This document shows positions 16,987 through 25,778 of a DNA stretch of 64,000 nucleotides, piece by piece. Where the stretch lies: contig JAFDYV010000003.1 of the NCBI GenBank assembly GCA_018267275.1, positions 186,001 to 250,000 on the forward strand, in the 5' to 3' direction. Numbering within the stretch: position 1 is the first letter of the stretch; each line of letters opens with the position of its first letter. The notes under the pieces are model-generated. The model made no database searches. It was given only the letters and a program-made list of their open reading frames with translations, and was not told the DNA's origin. The DNA is from Bacteroidota bacterium (GTDB lineage Bacteria; Bacteroidota; Bacteroidia; Cytophagales; Cyclobacteriaceae). A program made the translations under genes and the position numbers.

Positions 16987-17523
16987 CTAAACAAATGGCT
17001 CAGGGTTTTTCTTTTGAGTAAAGATTGTAACAATCAGCGCAACAATTAAACCCATGATCACGCCACCAACAATGCCAAAAATCAACATCATTTCGGGAGT
17101 CATAAATTTAGCGGTCATCTCCATCGCCTGGTCAATCTGTTCTTCTGACAACCTGCCCTGCTCTTCCATAGCTTGGCGCTGGTTATCCATCATTTGCTGA
17201 ACAAATGTTGAGTCAATGAACTTGATATAGATGAACGTAAATATGCTTGAGATCAGCGAGGAGACGAGAGATATCCAAAAACCAATGCCAATACCTTGGC
17301 CGTAGCTCATGAAGCTGTTTCCGTTGTCTTTAAAATACTTTTGAGCCAAAAATATAATACCAACGACATACAAAAGACTCGCCCATCTTCCTATCCCCTG
17401 CGTCATGTCTATCCCAAGCGTGTTAAGCAGAACGAAATAAGCGATAGATACAACCCCCATAATAAGCCCATATCTGATCCCTACTGACATTGTTGTTGGT
17501 GATGCTTTGGTAGATTCTTCCAT
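16987..17523 (-). CDS. DUF4199 family membrane protein (copy 1)
   Basis: A 178-residue protein with four predicted transmembrane segments (about 15-35, 42-60, 75-98 and 142-168) and a hydrophilic, methionine and glutamate-rich helical loop (QQMMDNQRQAMEEQGRLSEEQIDQAMEMTAKFM) before the last helix. That layout is the DUF4199 pattern, a Bacteroidota family of unknown function. The neighbouring 17528-18061 gene encodes a second, diverged member, and the glycosyltransferase gene follows 4 bases downstream, so the three are likely one operon and may work at the same membrane site. Confidence 0.85.
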   Translation of the reverse strand: MEESTKASPTTMSVGIRYGLIMGVVSIAYFVLLNTLGIDMTQGIGRWASLLYVVGIIFLAQKYFKDNGNSFMSYGQGIGIGFWISLVSSLISSIFTFIYIKFIDSTFVQQMMDNQRQAMEEQGRLSEEQIDQAMEMTAKFMTPEMMLIFGIVGGVIMGLIVALIVTIFTQKKNPEPFV

Positions 17524-17527
17524 GTTG

Positions 17528-18061
17528 TTAATAGTTTGGTTGACGCCTTAAAATTACTGATATAATGATGCTAAAGAAAAAACTGATAATAAAACTCTGC
17601 CAGAAGTACTTCTTTGCCAGCTCCCATCCGGTAACGTTCGGCAGTGCACTAACCATGCTGTCATATACTTCTTTTCCTATTTCTTTGATGGTTTCAGCCG
17701 GTAACGCCTTCGCTTGTGCCAAACCCAGTTCAATGTAATTAGTAAGAAACGCAGGGTAAAAATTACAGAGTGCCACAATAAAAATGGTGGTTGTAGCAGT
17801 AAATACAAAAGTAAAAGAAAAGCAGCTCAACATGCCCTGCCAAAAATGCAACACCCCTTGCTGAAAGTTATCGCGAATCTCTTTTAGCGTAAGCGTAAAA
17901 AACAAGCCAAACAAAATAATGCGAAAATCAAAAAACACTTGAAATAGCATGGGGTGCTTTCCAATTGCGTAAAGAGCCACCAAGGCTCCACAGGCAAAAA
18001 CTCCAGCTATGAGGCCATTGCGCAACGAAATACGAAAGAGAGGGTTTTGGAGCAGTGTCAC
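17528..18061 (-). CDS. DUF4199 family membrane protein (copy 2)
   Basis: A 177-residue protein with a GTG start one base after the stop of the dihydroorotase-like gene. It has four hydrophobic segments (about 15-33, 42-60, 72-100 and 152-170) and an extracytoplasmic or cytoplasmic helical loop (LAQAKALPAETIKEIGKEVYDSMVSAL), resembling the 16987-17523 protein but only loosely similar in sequence. Family assignment is by layout. The tight spacing on both sides points to translational coupling with its neighbours. Function unknown. Confidence 0.8.
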   Translation of the reverse strand: MTLLQNPLFRISLRNGLIAGVFACGALVALYAIGKHPMLFQVFFDFRIILFGLFFTLTLKEIRDNFQQGVLHFWQGMLSCFSFTFVFTATTTIFIVALCNFYPAFLTNYIELGLAQAKALPAETIKEIGKEVYDSMVSALPNVTGWELAKKYFWQSFIISFFFSIIISVILRRQPNY

Positions 18062-18062
18062 C

Positions 18063-19325
18063 TTACTCTTCTATTTTCATTTTACCATTGTTGAATACCG
18101 CTATGGCTTTGCCTTTCAACGCTTTGCCCAGCCACGGTGAATTTTTTGATTTCGAAAGATTGCTGGCAGCATCAAAAGTCCATTCAGCATTGGGGTCAAA
18201 CAGCGTGAGATTGGCCTTTGTGTCTTCTTCAATCAACGGCACATCGAGCTTTAGAATTTGCCGTGGTGCCACGGTTACTTTGTAAATCAATTCTGCAATG
18301 TCTACCGATTTAGCTAAAGATGTCAACTGAGATGCAAATGTCTGTAGGTTAATTAGACCAAAATCTGCGTGGTCAAATTCCACTTGTTTGCTTTCGTCAT
18401 CTTGCGGCAAATGACCGCTTACCAATACATCGATTGTTCCATCTATCAACCCTTTGATAACAGCCTCGTTATCATTCCTCTCACGCAGCGGTGGATTAAG
18501 CTTGTAGTTGGTATCGAAATCAACCAACAGCCCATCGTCCATCAATGGTTGATACGCGGCTACATCGCAAGATAAATTCATGCCCTTCTTTTTGGCCGCC
18601 CTTACCATCTCAATTGATTTGGCGGTTGATAGTTTGCTAAAGTGCAAGCGACCACCGGCATAGCCCAACAATTCCAAGTTTTTTCGAACGGCAACTTCTT
18701 CGGCAATTCGTGGCATGCCTTTCAGGCCGAGTGAAGTACTTACTTCCCCTTCGTGCATTTGCCCGAAGAGGTTCAACCAAATATCCTCCGGATGATCGAC
18801 CAACACTCCATCAAATTTCTGCAAGTATTGAAGTGCCTTCAAAAATAAGTCGGTGTGCCAAATAGGCTTAAGCCCATCTGTAAAGGCAATGGCGCCCGCT
18901 TCATGCAGATCAATCATCTCTGTAAGTTCTTCGCCTTTCCCACCTTTGGTAACGTGGGCCATTGCATGGATTTTAACGAGGCGCGTTTCGTTGCCTTGTG
19001 TGATGTATGCAATTTCGTTTTTTGTCTGTATGCTTGGCTGGGTATTGGGTAGCACCGCTACTTCAGTAAAACCGCCAGCTGCTGCCGCTTTTGCCAATGA
19101 CAATAGATCTTCTTTTTGTTCAAAACCAGGATCTCCTACAAAGCAACCTAAGTCAAACCAGCCAATGCTAAGTAACATGCCATCTGCATCAATCACCTTG
19201 TCTGCGGAAAAATTTTTCTCTCCGATATCGGAAATTCTTCCGTTGGTGATCAATACGTTTCTCTTTTTTAGGTGGTGCGGAGAACCAGGTGAGATAATTT
19301 TCGGAGATTGTATTAGTATCTTCAT
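18063..19325 (-). CDS. Dihydroorotase homologue lacking metal-binding residues
   Basis: From ATG 19325 the protein has 420 residues and the amidohydrolase fold of dihydroorotase: GFTEVAVLPNTQPSI, MAHVTKGGKGEELTEM, TNYKLNPPLRE. The active-site motifs are altered. The D-x-H-x-H metal motif reads D-L-G-C-F; the histidine of the usual HVST is lysine (FSKLST); and the TDHAPH motif, carrying the catalytic aspartate, reads SGHLPQ. It is therefore probably not an active dihydroorotase but resembles the noncatalytic PyrC' proteins that support aspartate transcarbamoylase in some bacteria. It may also have another role tied to the adjacent DUF4199 and glycosyltransferase genes. An ATG at 19340 is an alternative start. 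Confidence 0.85.
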   Translation of the reverse strand: MKILIQSPKIISPGSPHHLKKRNVLITNGRISDIGEKNFSADKVIDADGMLLSIGWFDLGCFVGDPGFEQKEDLLSLAKAAAAGGFTEVAVLPNTQPSIQTKNEIAYITQGNETRLVKIHAMAHVTKGGKGEELTEMIDLHEAGAIAFTDGLKPIWHTDLFLKALQYLQKFDGVLVDHPEDIWLNLFGQMHEGEVSTSLGLKGMPRIAEEVAVRKNLELLGYAGGRLHFSKLSTAKSIEMVRAAKKKGMNLSCDVAAYQPLMDDGLLVDFDTNYKLNPPLRERNDNEAVIKGLIDGTIDVLVSGHLPQDDESKQVEFDHADFGLINLQTFASQLTSLAKSVDIAELIYKVTVAPRQILKLDVPLIEEDTKANLTLFDPNAEWTFDAASNLSKSKNSPWLGKALKGKAIAVFNNGKMKIEE

Positions 19326-19388
19326 GCTTGTGGGCAACAAGTTTATCCTTAGTTTCTAATGTTGAGGATGAAACACGAACGATCAAAT

Positions 19389-21356
19389 TTACTTTAAAAA
19401 TCGCAGCAAAAGCACCTCGGCTAATAGAAATAACAATGCAAGGAAAAGACAATACCGCCAAAGTGGCTTGCCAAGGTAATTTGATCTTACTTGGTCGCCA
19501 AAGGCTGTTGCATTATCAGTATCCACTACACGCACGTTGGTGCCCATGCTCCACTGTTGGGTTAATTCATTGGGGGTAAAACACCGTAAAAACGACTCAG
19601 CCTTATCTGCATTAATCGAAAGCCAACTCAGCGTGTCGGCCCGGTGCACGACCGCATAAAAACCCGGGGCGAGCGAAAACTTTGGCAGCTCTAGCATTAC
19701 CTCGCGGTTGACTTTCCGCTGTGATGGCACCAGCTCTTGGTTACCAACCAGTTTTATCGGCTCCTCGCCTACGAGACTATCAGCCTTCACAACCAGTAAA
19801 GATGATGACAGCGTATGGTATAGCTTTTCGGAATCTTTCTTTCCAGATGCAGCCAACCGATACATAAATGGAACAAACAGCGCGTGTTGATAAAAGTCGG
19901 TGTAGCCCTTTTCGAGTGGCGAAGCCAGCAAGAACACGTTGCCCATTTGAGACAAAAAAGGCCTGCCATCTTTTAACTTGAGTAGCGCTGACTGATCGGT
20001 TCCCCAATCAATCAACTTTTTGCCGGCAGGCATAGCCAGGGATGGAGACTTCTCTTCGACCACATTTTGAAATAATGGATGCTGCCAATCTGGTGGAGCG
20101 AGTGGCATCATTTCTTTTGCCTCGGCAAGATTCTGCAATGGCATGCCCAACGCCCGTTGGTAGCTGACCACATCGGGCTTGCTACCGGATACAAAAAGCA
20201 TAGTGTTTGTCTCGCGTAAGCCTGCAAGCGCATTGGCTAAAGCGCCATTAATTTGGTCAATGGCATTCACCACCACCAAGTCGGCCTGCGGCAATAAACT
20301 ATAGTTTACATTTCTAACTTCAAAACTGGAAAAATCGAAGAGCGCTTCGTTGGCAAACACTTTACCAACAAATGTTTTGTCGGGCGTTTGTTTGATCTCT
20401 AATACGCGCAACTTAGATGAGTAGTTGAGGGTAAAATAAAATTCGTTGTCAAAGCCGATAGGAAAATCACTGAAAGTAATAACACACCGATTTTGCCCCC
20501 CTTGGCTGCCCGATAAATCAAAAACCACTTCGGCTGAGCTCTGCGGTTCGATGTTGATCGTTGAGGCAGATACCTGCTTGCCATTGATGGAAAGCTTTAC
20601 GACCAGCCCGTCAACTGATTTGGTACCCACATTTCGCAATTGTGCATGAAGAGAATTTTTCTCACCCCCAATCATAAAGGGATTCTCCAACCTGATCGAA
20701 TCGACAAAAACATTGTTGGTTGCCACCAACTTTATGGGCACCAAACGTATTTGCTTGGCGGAGTCAAACTTGGGTACAGCGCCAAAGGTTGATGCTTGAA
20801 AGTCAGAAATCCAAAACAATGGAGATCGCCCGGTATGGCGCCTCAAAATATCTGCAGCACTACGATTCAAACCAGACAATCGGATTTGCGCGAGAAAATC
20901 TTCTACCTCTACCTTTGTCTTGAGACTGTTACCAAAAGCTGCAAAATCGTTTGTGATGATTTGATAACGTGTATCAGGTGGAAATGAATTAAGTAACTGT
21001 TGCACACGCTCTACGGCATCGTCTATGGCACGTATTTTTCCATCGATTGGCGATGCCATACTAAGTGAATTGTCTAAATAGATCGTCACCTGGTTTGTGG
21101 CGGTAACATCTTCTGAAGCGGGCAGAAACGGCTGCGCAAATGCAAGAACCAAGAATAGAAGAAATAGTAACCGGGCGGCAAGCACCAGGTACTGTTTGAC
21201 CTTTCGTTGCTGCGTAGTTTCTTGATCAATTTGCTTCAGGAACCGAGTATTCGAAAAATAGATGCGAATCGTTTTGCGAAAGTTGAAAAGGTGGATGACG
21301 ATGGGAATCGCTAACACCAACAATGCCCACAGAAACGCAGGGTACTGAAAAATCAT
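19389..21356 (-). CDS. BatA-domain / von Willebrand A-like membrane protein
   Basis: The start at ATG 21356 puts the conserved MIFQYPAFLWALLVLAIPIVIHLF first, as in this family; the frame is open 135 bases further up but that part overlaps the divergent exbD region. The 655-residue protein has two N-terminal transmembrane helices around FRKTIRIYFSNTRFL (the BatA domain), a vWA-like domain with the metal site YLDNSLSM (D-x-S-x-S-like), a long beta-rich extracytoplasmic region and a last transmembrane helix (LWRYCLFLALLFLLAEVLLL). It is a Bacteroidota protein related to the aerotolerance Bat proteins; function not established. Confidence 0.85.
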   Translation of the reverse strand: MIFQYPAFLWALLVLAIPIVIHLFNFRKTIRIYFSNTRFLKQIDQETTQQRKVKQYLVLAARLLFLLFLVLAFAQPFLPASEDVTATNQVTIYLDNSLSMASPIDGKIRAIDDAVERVQQLLNSFPPDTRYQIITNDFAAFGNSLKTKVEVEDFLAQIRLSGLNRSAADILRRHTGRSPLFWISDFQASTFGAVPKFDSAKQIRLVPIKLVATNNVFVDSIRLENPFMIGGEKNSLHAQLRNVGTKSVDGLVVKLSINGKQVSASTINIEPQSSAEVVFDLSGSQGGQNRCVITFSDFPIGFDNEFYFTLNYSSKLRVLEIKQTPDKTFVGKVFANEALFDFSSFEVRNVNYSLLPQADLVVVNAIDQINGALANALAGLRETNTMLFVSGSKPDVVSYQRALGMPLQNLAEAKEMMPLAPPDWQHPLFQNVVEEKSPSLAMPAGKKLIDWGTDQSALLKLKDGRPFLSQMGNVFLLASPLEKGYTDFYQHALFVPFMYRLAASGKKDSEKLYHTLSSSLLVVKADSLVGEEPIKLVGNQELVPSQRKVNREVMLELPKFSLAPGFYAVVHRADTLSWLSINADKAESFLRCFTPNELTQQWSMGTNVRVVDTDNATAFGDQVRSNYLGKPLWRYCLFLALLFLLAEVLLLRFLK

Positions 21357-21479
21357 TGCCGCAATGTAACACGCAAAGTTGGCAAAAGACAATCGATGAG
21401 AGTCAAATTTATTTTTCCACTTAATCAACAACGATTGTGACTTGGAATTGGCTTTCGGATTATGGGAGAAAAGCTTGTT

Positions 21480-22031
21480 ATGAAAATGCACCGACCTGCT
21501 GCCGAGGTGAGTACAATTTCTATGGCCGACATCGCCTTTTTGCTGCTTACCTTTTTCTTAGTGACTACCGTGATACAAAACCACAAGGGGATTTTGATGA
21601 TATTGCCTCCATTCATACACAAGCCTATAGATGCACCTCTTCCCGAGCGCAACATCTTCGCTATTCAAATCAACTCGGCCGACCAATTGTTAGTGGAAGG
21701 AGCGCCTGTTTCAGACCTGGTTGGACTGCGTAATCGAATTGAAACGTTTATTCTAAACAATGGCAGAGATGAAAAATCTTCTGACAACCCCAAAGTAGCG
21801 GTGGTTTCAATAAAAACCGACCGAGGCACTTCTTATCGCGAGTTTATCTCAGCACTAGACGAGGTTCAAGCCGCATATTTTAAGATTTATGCATCGCAGG
21901 CGGGCGTTACACCAGAAGAGTTTCGAAAACTGGACTTACGAATTCCAAGACAAGCTGCCATCTACAATCGCGGAAAGGCAGGCATACCAATGAATATTTC
22001 AATAGCTGAACCGAGCCGGGCAGGCCACTAA
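21480..22031 (+). CDS. ExbD/TolR family biopolymer transport protein
   Basis: A protein of 183 residues from ATG 21480 (ATG 21462 would give 189). It has the ExbD signature: a short basic N-terminus, then VSTISMADIAFLLLTFFLVTTVI with the conserved aspartate that takes part in proton conduction, and a periplasmic domain (about 40-183). ExbD works with ExbB to drive TonB-dependent uptake or related energised processes across the envelope. No ExbB gene is adjacent. The gene diverges from the BatA-like gene across about 105-125 bases and is convergent with ssb, separated by the ssb terminator. Confidence 0.85.
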   Translation: MKMHRPAAEVSTISMADIAFLLLTFFLVTTVIQNHKGILMILPPFIHKPIDAPLPERNIFAIQINSADQLLVEGAPVSDLVGLRNRIETFILNNGRDEKSSDNPKVAVVSIKTDRGTSYREFISALDEVQAAYFKIYASQAGVTPEEFRKLDLRIPRQAAIYNRGKAGIPMNISIAEPSRAGH

Positions 22032-22033
22032 AC

Positions 22034-22072
22034 AAAAAAGCACGGACAGCGCATTTGTGCGCCTGCCCGTGC
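22034..22072 (-). terminator. Intrinsic terminator of ssb
   Basis: Read on the minus strand there is a GC-rich imperfect hairpin (arms at 22059-22072 and 22040-22053, loop of a few bases) followed by TTTTTTGTTT. It lies 18 bases past the ssb stop. There is no T-run on the plus-strand side, so it would mainly serve ssb rather than exbD. Confidence 0.7.
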
Positions 22073-22090
22073 TAAGGGTGTAATGGATTT

Positions 22091-22429
22091 TTATTTCTCC
22101 TTTCCGCCCAACATCAACAAATCATTGACGTTGATTTCAGTGATGTAGCGCTTCTCACCTTTGTCTGTCTCCCATTGCCGGTGCACCAGTTTGCCTTCCA
22201 CGCAAACTTCGGAGCCTTTCTTCAAATACTTGCCTGCCACTTCCGCAAGCTTACCCCAAATTACAATGTTGTGCCACTGCGTATCTTCTATTTTCTCGCC
22301 CTTCGCATTCTTGTAGGCGTCTTTAGTCGCGATTGAAAACGAAGCTTTTTTGTTTCCGCCAAACTCTTTCACTTCAGGATCTTTGCCCAAGTTCCCGATC
22401 AATTGCACGCTGTTTCTCAAACTTTTCAT
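22091..22429 (-). CDS. ssb: Single-stranded DNA-binding protein
   Basis: A 112-residue OB-fold protein with the SSB pattern: SVQLIGNLGKDPEVKEF, SFSIATKDAY, TQWHNIVIWGKLAEVAGKYLKKGSEVCVEGKL and YITEINVNDLLMLGG. It binds single-stranded DNA during replication, repair or uptake. The usual flexible tail with an acidic tip (DDDIPF-like), through which SSB recruits partner proteins, is missing: the protein stops right after the OB fold with GGKEK. This may be an accessory SSB, with the main one elsewhere in the genome. It has its own terminator and is divergent from the zinc-ribbon gene. Confidence 0.95.
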   Translation of the reverse strand: MKSLRNSVQLIGNLGKDPEVKEFGGNKKASFSIATKDAYKNAKGEKIEDTQWHNIVIWGKLAEVAGKYLKKGSEVCVEGKLVHRQWETDKGEKRYITEINVNDLLMLGGKEK

Positions 22430-22536
22430 AGTAGTTAAAATTTAAAGGTTAAAAATTTATTTACTTTTTTCGTTTGCCAACCACTTTGTCGAGCGATTGA
22501 CGATGCAAAGGTGAAGGGTTGTGAAAAGTAGACCCG

Positions 22537-22567
22537 TTTGTTAATCAATTACTTTCGGTTATATTCG
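22537..22567 (+). promoter_or_regulatory. Bacteroidota-type promoter for the zinc-ribbon gene
   Basis: TTTG at 22537-22540, a 19-base spacer and TATATTCG at 22560-22567, one mismatch from TAnnTTTG. Transcription would start near 22573, about 45 bases before the ATG at 22617. Confidence 0.55.
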
Positions 22568-22616
22568 TTTATAAACGTTTAAAAACGGATAGGAATGATT
22601 CAAAAAATCGCGTTTT

Positions 22617-22985
22617 ATGCCTAAAAACGAAGAAAAAATCTGTCTCGAGTGTGGCGGGAAAATTATTGGCAGAGCAGACAAAAAATTCTGTTCAGATCAA
22701 TGCCGAGTGGCTTACAACAACAAACTCAACCGCGATGAGACCAACTACATGAACAATGTGATGAATCTACTGCGAAAAAACAGAAGGATATTGATGGAAC
22801 TCAACACTACAGGTAAGACACGAGTAAGCCGCGAAACGCTTGTAAAAAAGGGTTTTGACTTTAACTACTTTACCAGCCAATACAAAACTAAAGACAATGC
22901 TCTTTACTATTATTGCTTTGAGCAAGGTTATTTGCCCATTGAAAACAATTGGTATTTGTTAGTAGTGAAAAAAGAAACAACTTGA
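22617..22985 (+). CDS. Zinc-ribbon protein of unknown function
   Basis: A 122-residue protein. The N-terminus carries a four-cysteine zinc knuckle, C9-x2-C12 and C25-x3-C29 (CLECGGKI...[13 protein letters not shown]). A helical segment rich in N, R and K follows ([20 protein letters not shown]), then [28 protein letters not shown] and a C-terminal beta hairpin ([21 protein letters not shown]). The layout looks like a nucleic-acid-binding protein and recurs in Bacteroidota, but I cannot name a function. The SDR gene begins 4 bases after the stop, so the two are probably co-transcribed from the promoter at 22537-22567. Confidence 0.8.
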   Translation: MPKNEEKICLECGGKIIGRADKKFCSDQCRVAYNNKLNRDETNYMNNVMNLLRKNRRILMELNTTGKTRVSRETLVKKGFDFNYFTSQYKTKDNALYYYCFEQGYLPIENNWYLLVVKKETT

Positions 22986-22989
22986 CCCC

Positions 22990-23736
22990 ATGTGGAATTT
23001 ACAAGGCAAAAAAGCACTAATCACGGGAGGAACAAAAGGCATTGGTTTAGCGATAGCCAAGGAGTTTTTGGAACTAGGCGCAGAGGTGCTAGTGGTAGCG
23101 CGTGATACACAAACCATTAAAGGTAAAGTTAAGAATTCAGCCAATCTGTTTACCATGGATGGTGATGTGGCCGATGGCAAATTTCGGCAAGCGCTCATCC
23201 AACGAATTACTCAAAACTGGGGTAAATTGGATATACTAGTCAATAACGTTGGTACCAATGTTCGTAAGAAGTTAGTGGCGTATTCAGAAGATGAATACCG
23301 CAAGCTATTTGAAACCAACTTATTCAGTGCAGTAGAAATATCACGCCTGGCGCATCCGCTTCTAAAATCCGGTGGGCATGCCAGTGTTGTGAATATTGCG
23401 TCAGTGGCAGGTTCATTTGATGTGCAAACAGGCCCGCCTTACGGGATGACGAAGGCTGCCTTGATTCAGCTAACACGCCATCTAGCAGCAGAGTGGGCCC
23501 CTGACGGCATTCGCGTAAATTGTGTTTCGCCCTGGTATATCGAAACCCCATTAACGGAGGCGGTGCTATCGCAACCTGAACGCTTAGAGAAAATATTAGA
23601 GCGCACCCCGCTAAACAGGGTGGGCAAGCCCGAAGAGGTAGCCGGTTTAGTAACCTTTTTGTGCATGGACAAAGCGAGCTATATCACAGGCCAAAACATT
23701 ATGGTAGATGGCGGCATGAGTGTGAAGGGACTTTAG
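22990..23736 (+). CDS. Short-chain dehydrogenase/reductase, tropinone-reductase-like
   Basis: A 248-residue classical SDR. The NAD(P)-binding motif is GGTKGIG at 13-19; the active-site residues are N110, S138 (NIASVAGS), Y151 and K155 (YGMTK). The ADP-ribose-binding NNVG motif is at 85-88, and the C-terminal [18 protein letters not shown] is typical of the tropinone-reductase and gluconate-dehydrogenase-like group. VVARDTQ after the second strand points to NADP use, since an arginine follows. The substrate cannot be inferred. It follows the zinc-ribbon gene closely. Confidence 0.9.
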   Translation: MWNLQGKKALITGGTKGIGLAIAKEFLELGAEVLVVARDTQTIKGKVKNSANLFTMDGDVADGKFRQALIQRITQNWGKLDILVNNVGTNVRKKLVAYSEDEYRKLFETNLFSAVEISRLAHPLLKSGGHASVVNIASVAGSFDVQTGPPYGMTKAALIQLTRHLAAEWAPDGIRVNCVSPWYIETPLTEAVLSQPERLEKILERTPLNRVGKPEEVAGLVTFLCMDKASYITGQNIMVDGGMSVKGL

Positions 23737-23793
23737 GTGACTGCTGGTTACCCCGTTTCGCGTTAGGCAACAGAAAATTAATTAAATGTAAAT

Positions 23794-25050
23794 ATGAAAA
23801 CTTTTTGGGTTGGGCTGTTAACGATCCTTTGCGTAAACGGTTACGGGCAAACACTGACAGTTGGCGCTGCAAAAGAAAATGGAATGTCGCCAGAAAGACT
23901 GCAACGCGTAGATAACTTAATCAACGACCATTTGAACAAGGGTCAAATTCCCGGTGCAGTCGTTTTCATTGCTCGTAATGGCAAGATTATTTACCACAAG
24001 GCCTATGGCTATAGTGACGTGGAAAATAAAATTGCGTTGAAGAAAGATGATATTTTCAGGATCGCTTCGCAAACTAAAGCTATCACCAGCTTGGCTATTA
24101 TGATGCTGTTTGAAGAAGGCAAGTTTTTGTTGGATGATCCGCTCTCTCGTTACATCCCCGAATTCAAAAACCCGAAAGTACTGGTTAGCGTCAATTGGGC
24201 AGATACCACTTACACTACCATGCCTGCCAAAAGTGAAATCACCATTCGGCAATTGCTTACCCATACATCAGGTATTGATTATGCCAGTATTGGCAGTCAA
24301 GAGTTTAAGGCAATTTATGCGAAAGCAAAAGTACCAAGTGGCATCGGTTCCGCTAACATGGTGCTGGCAGATAAAATGAAAGTGCTGGGTGGACTGCCAT
24401 TAAAACATCATCCCGGTGAGCAATTCACGTACGGTCTGAACACAGATGTATTGGGCTACTTGGTAGAAGTGTTATCGGGCCAATCGCTCGAACAATTTTT
24501 TAAGACGCGCATCTTCCAGCCATTGGGCATGAATGACACTTACTTTTATTTGCCCAAAGAAAAACAAAACCGACTGGTGTATTTGTATCAAACAAAAAAC
24601 GGCAGGCTGTTGAAAATGGAAACACCTACCTACGATGGATCCAATCCGCAATATCCCACACTTGCAGGTACTTATTTTTCGGGTGGGGCAGGGCTAAGTT
24701 CAACTGTAGAAGATTACGGCAAATTCTTGCAGTTGTTTCTCAACAAGGGCGAGTACAATGGTGTGCGGCTGTTGAGTAGAAAAACGGTAGAGCTGATGCT
24801 TACCAATCAAACACAACCACCAATCACCACTCAATTTGGATTGGGTTTTGGGTTGGAGACCAGCGCCAACGACCACCAAAGCATATATACAATTGGCAGT
24901 TTTTCTTGGGGCGGAGCGTTTAACACGCACTACTGGGCAGACCCCAAAGAAAAGCTCGTGGCAATGATTTTTACCAACATGTATGCTTCCCCGGTATGGA
25001 ACATCGGAGACAAGTTTAAGGTGGCAGTGTATGGAGCAGTTGGGGATTAA
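23794..25050 (+). CDS. Serine hydrolase, class C beta-lactamase-like, exported
   Basis: A 418-residue protein with signal peptide MKTFWVGLLTILCVNGYGQ. It belongs to the beta-lactamase/EstB/D-aminopeptidase fold (Pfam Beta-lactamase). The S-x-x-K motif is S92-Q-T-K95 (IASQTKAITS), the second-motif tyrosine is in FTYGLNTD (Y213), and a late SWGGAFNTHYW takes the place of the K-T-G box. Enzymes of this group cleave esters or D-amino-acid peptides; real beta-lactamase activity is uncommon. It acts in the periplasm. The next gene begins 23 bases later on the same strand. Confidence 0.9.
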   Translation: MKTFWVGLLTILCVNGYGQTLTVGAAKENGMSPERLQRVDNLINDHLNKGQIPGAVVFIARNGKIIYHKAYGYSDVENKIALKKDDIFRIASQTKAITSLAIMMLFEEGKFLLDDPLSRYIPEFKNPKVLVSVNWADTTYTTMPAKSEITIRQLLTHTSGIDYASIGSQEFKAIYAKAKVPSGIGSANMVLADKMKVLGGLPLKHHPGEQFTYGLNTDVLGYLVEVLSGQSLEQFFKTRIFQPLGMNDTYFYLPKEKQNRLVYLYQTKNGRLLKMETPTYDGSNPQYPTLAGTYFSGGAGLSSTVEDYGKFLQLFLNKGEYNGVRLLSRKTVELMLTNQTQPPITTQFGLGFGLETSANDHQSIYTIGSFSWGGAFNTHYWADPKEKLVAMIFTNMYASPVWNIGDKFKVAVYGAVGD

Positions 25051-25073
25051 CCATTAACTTTCGAAAAAAAATT

Positions 25074-25778
25074 ATGAAACATTTGTTGTCTCAATTTCTA
25101 TTTTTCAGTGTAGTCGTGTGTAGCGCTCAAGTCAATGTGTCTGGTGGGTTTGGTGCAGTGATCTCTGACATCAAGGGCACACCTGTTGTTTCCAACAGAA
25201 ACGCAGAAATTGATGGTAGTCCGTTTTTGACAGACACTTGGCTCACAGGTGACATCACATTAAAGAATAGTGCCAAAGTTAGCGGCATCGCCACTCGTTT
25301 GAATCTTGCAACAAACGAACTTCATATTATGAAGACAGAAAATGGCGTCAATTCCGAAATCATAGTACAAAAAGGCTCAATCGATGCTGTTACTATTTTT
25401 GAACCATCTGTTTCTGGGCTGATCGCCAGGAACTTTAGAATCGGATTTCCGTCTGTAGATGGTTTCGATGAAAATACTTTTTATGAAGTGGTCGTTAGCG
25501 GACAGGCATCCTTGGTGAAAAATTTGCGAAAAAAAGTAATTGAAGAAAAACCGTTTAACTCGGCTGTAGCGACCAAAAAGTTCGTTGAGTACGAGAACTA
25601 CTATATCTTCACCGGTGGTAAAATGATTCGATACAAAAAAGGAAAAGAGTTCGTATTGCAGATTCTTTCAGACAAGAAAGCCGAAATTGAGAGTTTCCTT
25701 GCAGAAAAAAAGCTTAAATGTCGATCAGAAAATGATTGTGTTAAAGTGCTTGAGTACTATAACTCGATTATTGACTAA
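25074..25778 (+). CDS. Exported protein of unknown function
   Basis: A 234-residue protein with signal peptide MKHLLSQFLFFSVVVCSAQ. The mature part is beta-rich in the first two thirds (VNVSGGFGAVISDIKGTPVV...SPFLTDTWLTGDITLKN), with alternating polar and hydrophobic residues, and helical and lysine-rich near the C-terminus (KGKEFVLQILSDKKAEIESFLAEKK). I recognise no family. It follows the serine hydrolase by 23 bases and overlaps the 3' end of the S8 protease gene by 11 bases, tail to tail. A periplasmic or surface location is inferred from the signal peptide. Confidence 0.75.
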   Translation: MKHLLSQFLFFSVVVCSAQVNVSGGFGAVISDIKGTPVVSNRNAEIDGSPFLTDTWLTGDITLKNSAKVSGIATRLNLATNELHIMKTENGVNSEIIVQKGSIDAVTIFEPSVSGLIARNFRIGFPSVDGFDENTFYEVVVSGQASLVKNLRKKVIEEKPFNSAVATKKFVEYENYYIFTGGKMIRYKKGKEFVLQILSDKKAEIESFLAEKKLKCRSENDCVKVLEYYNSIID

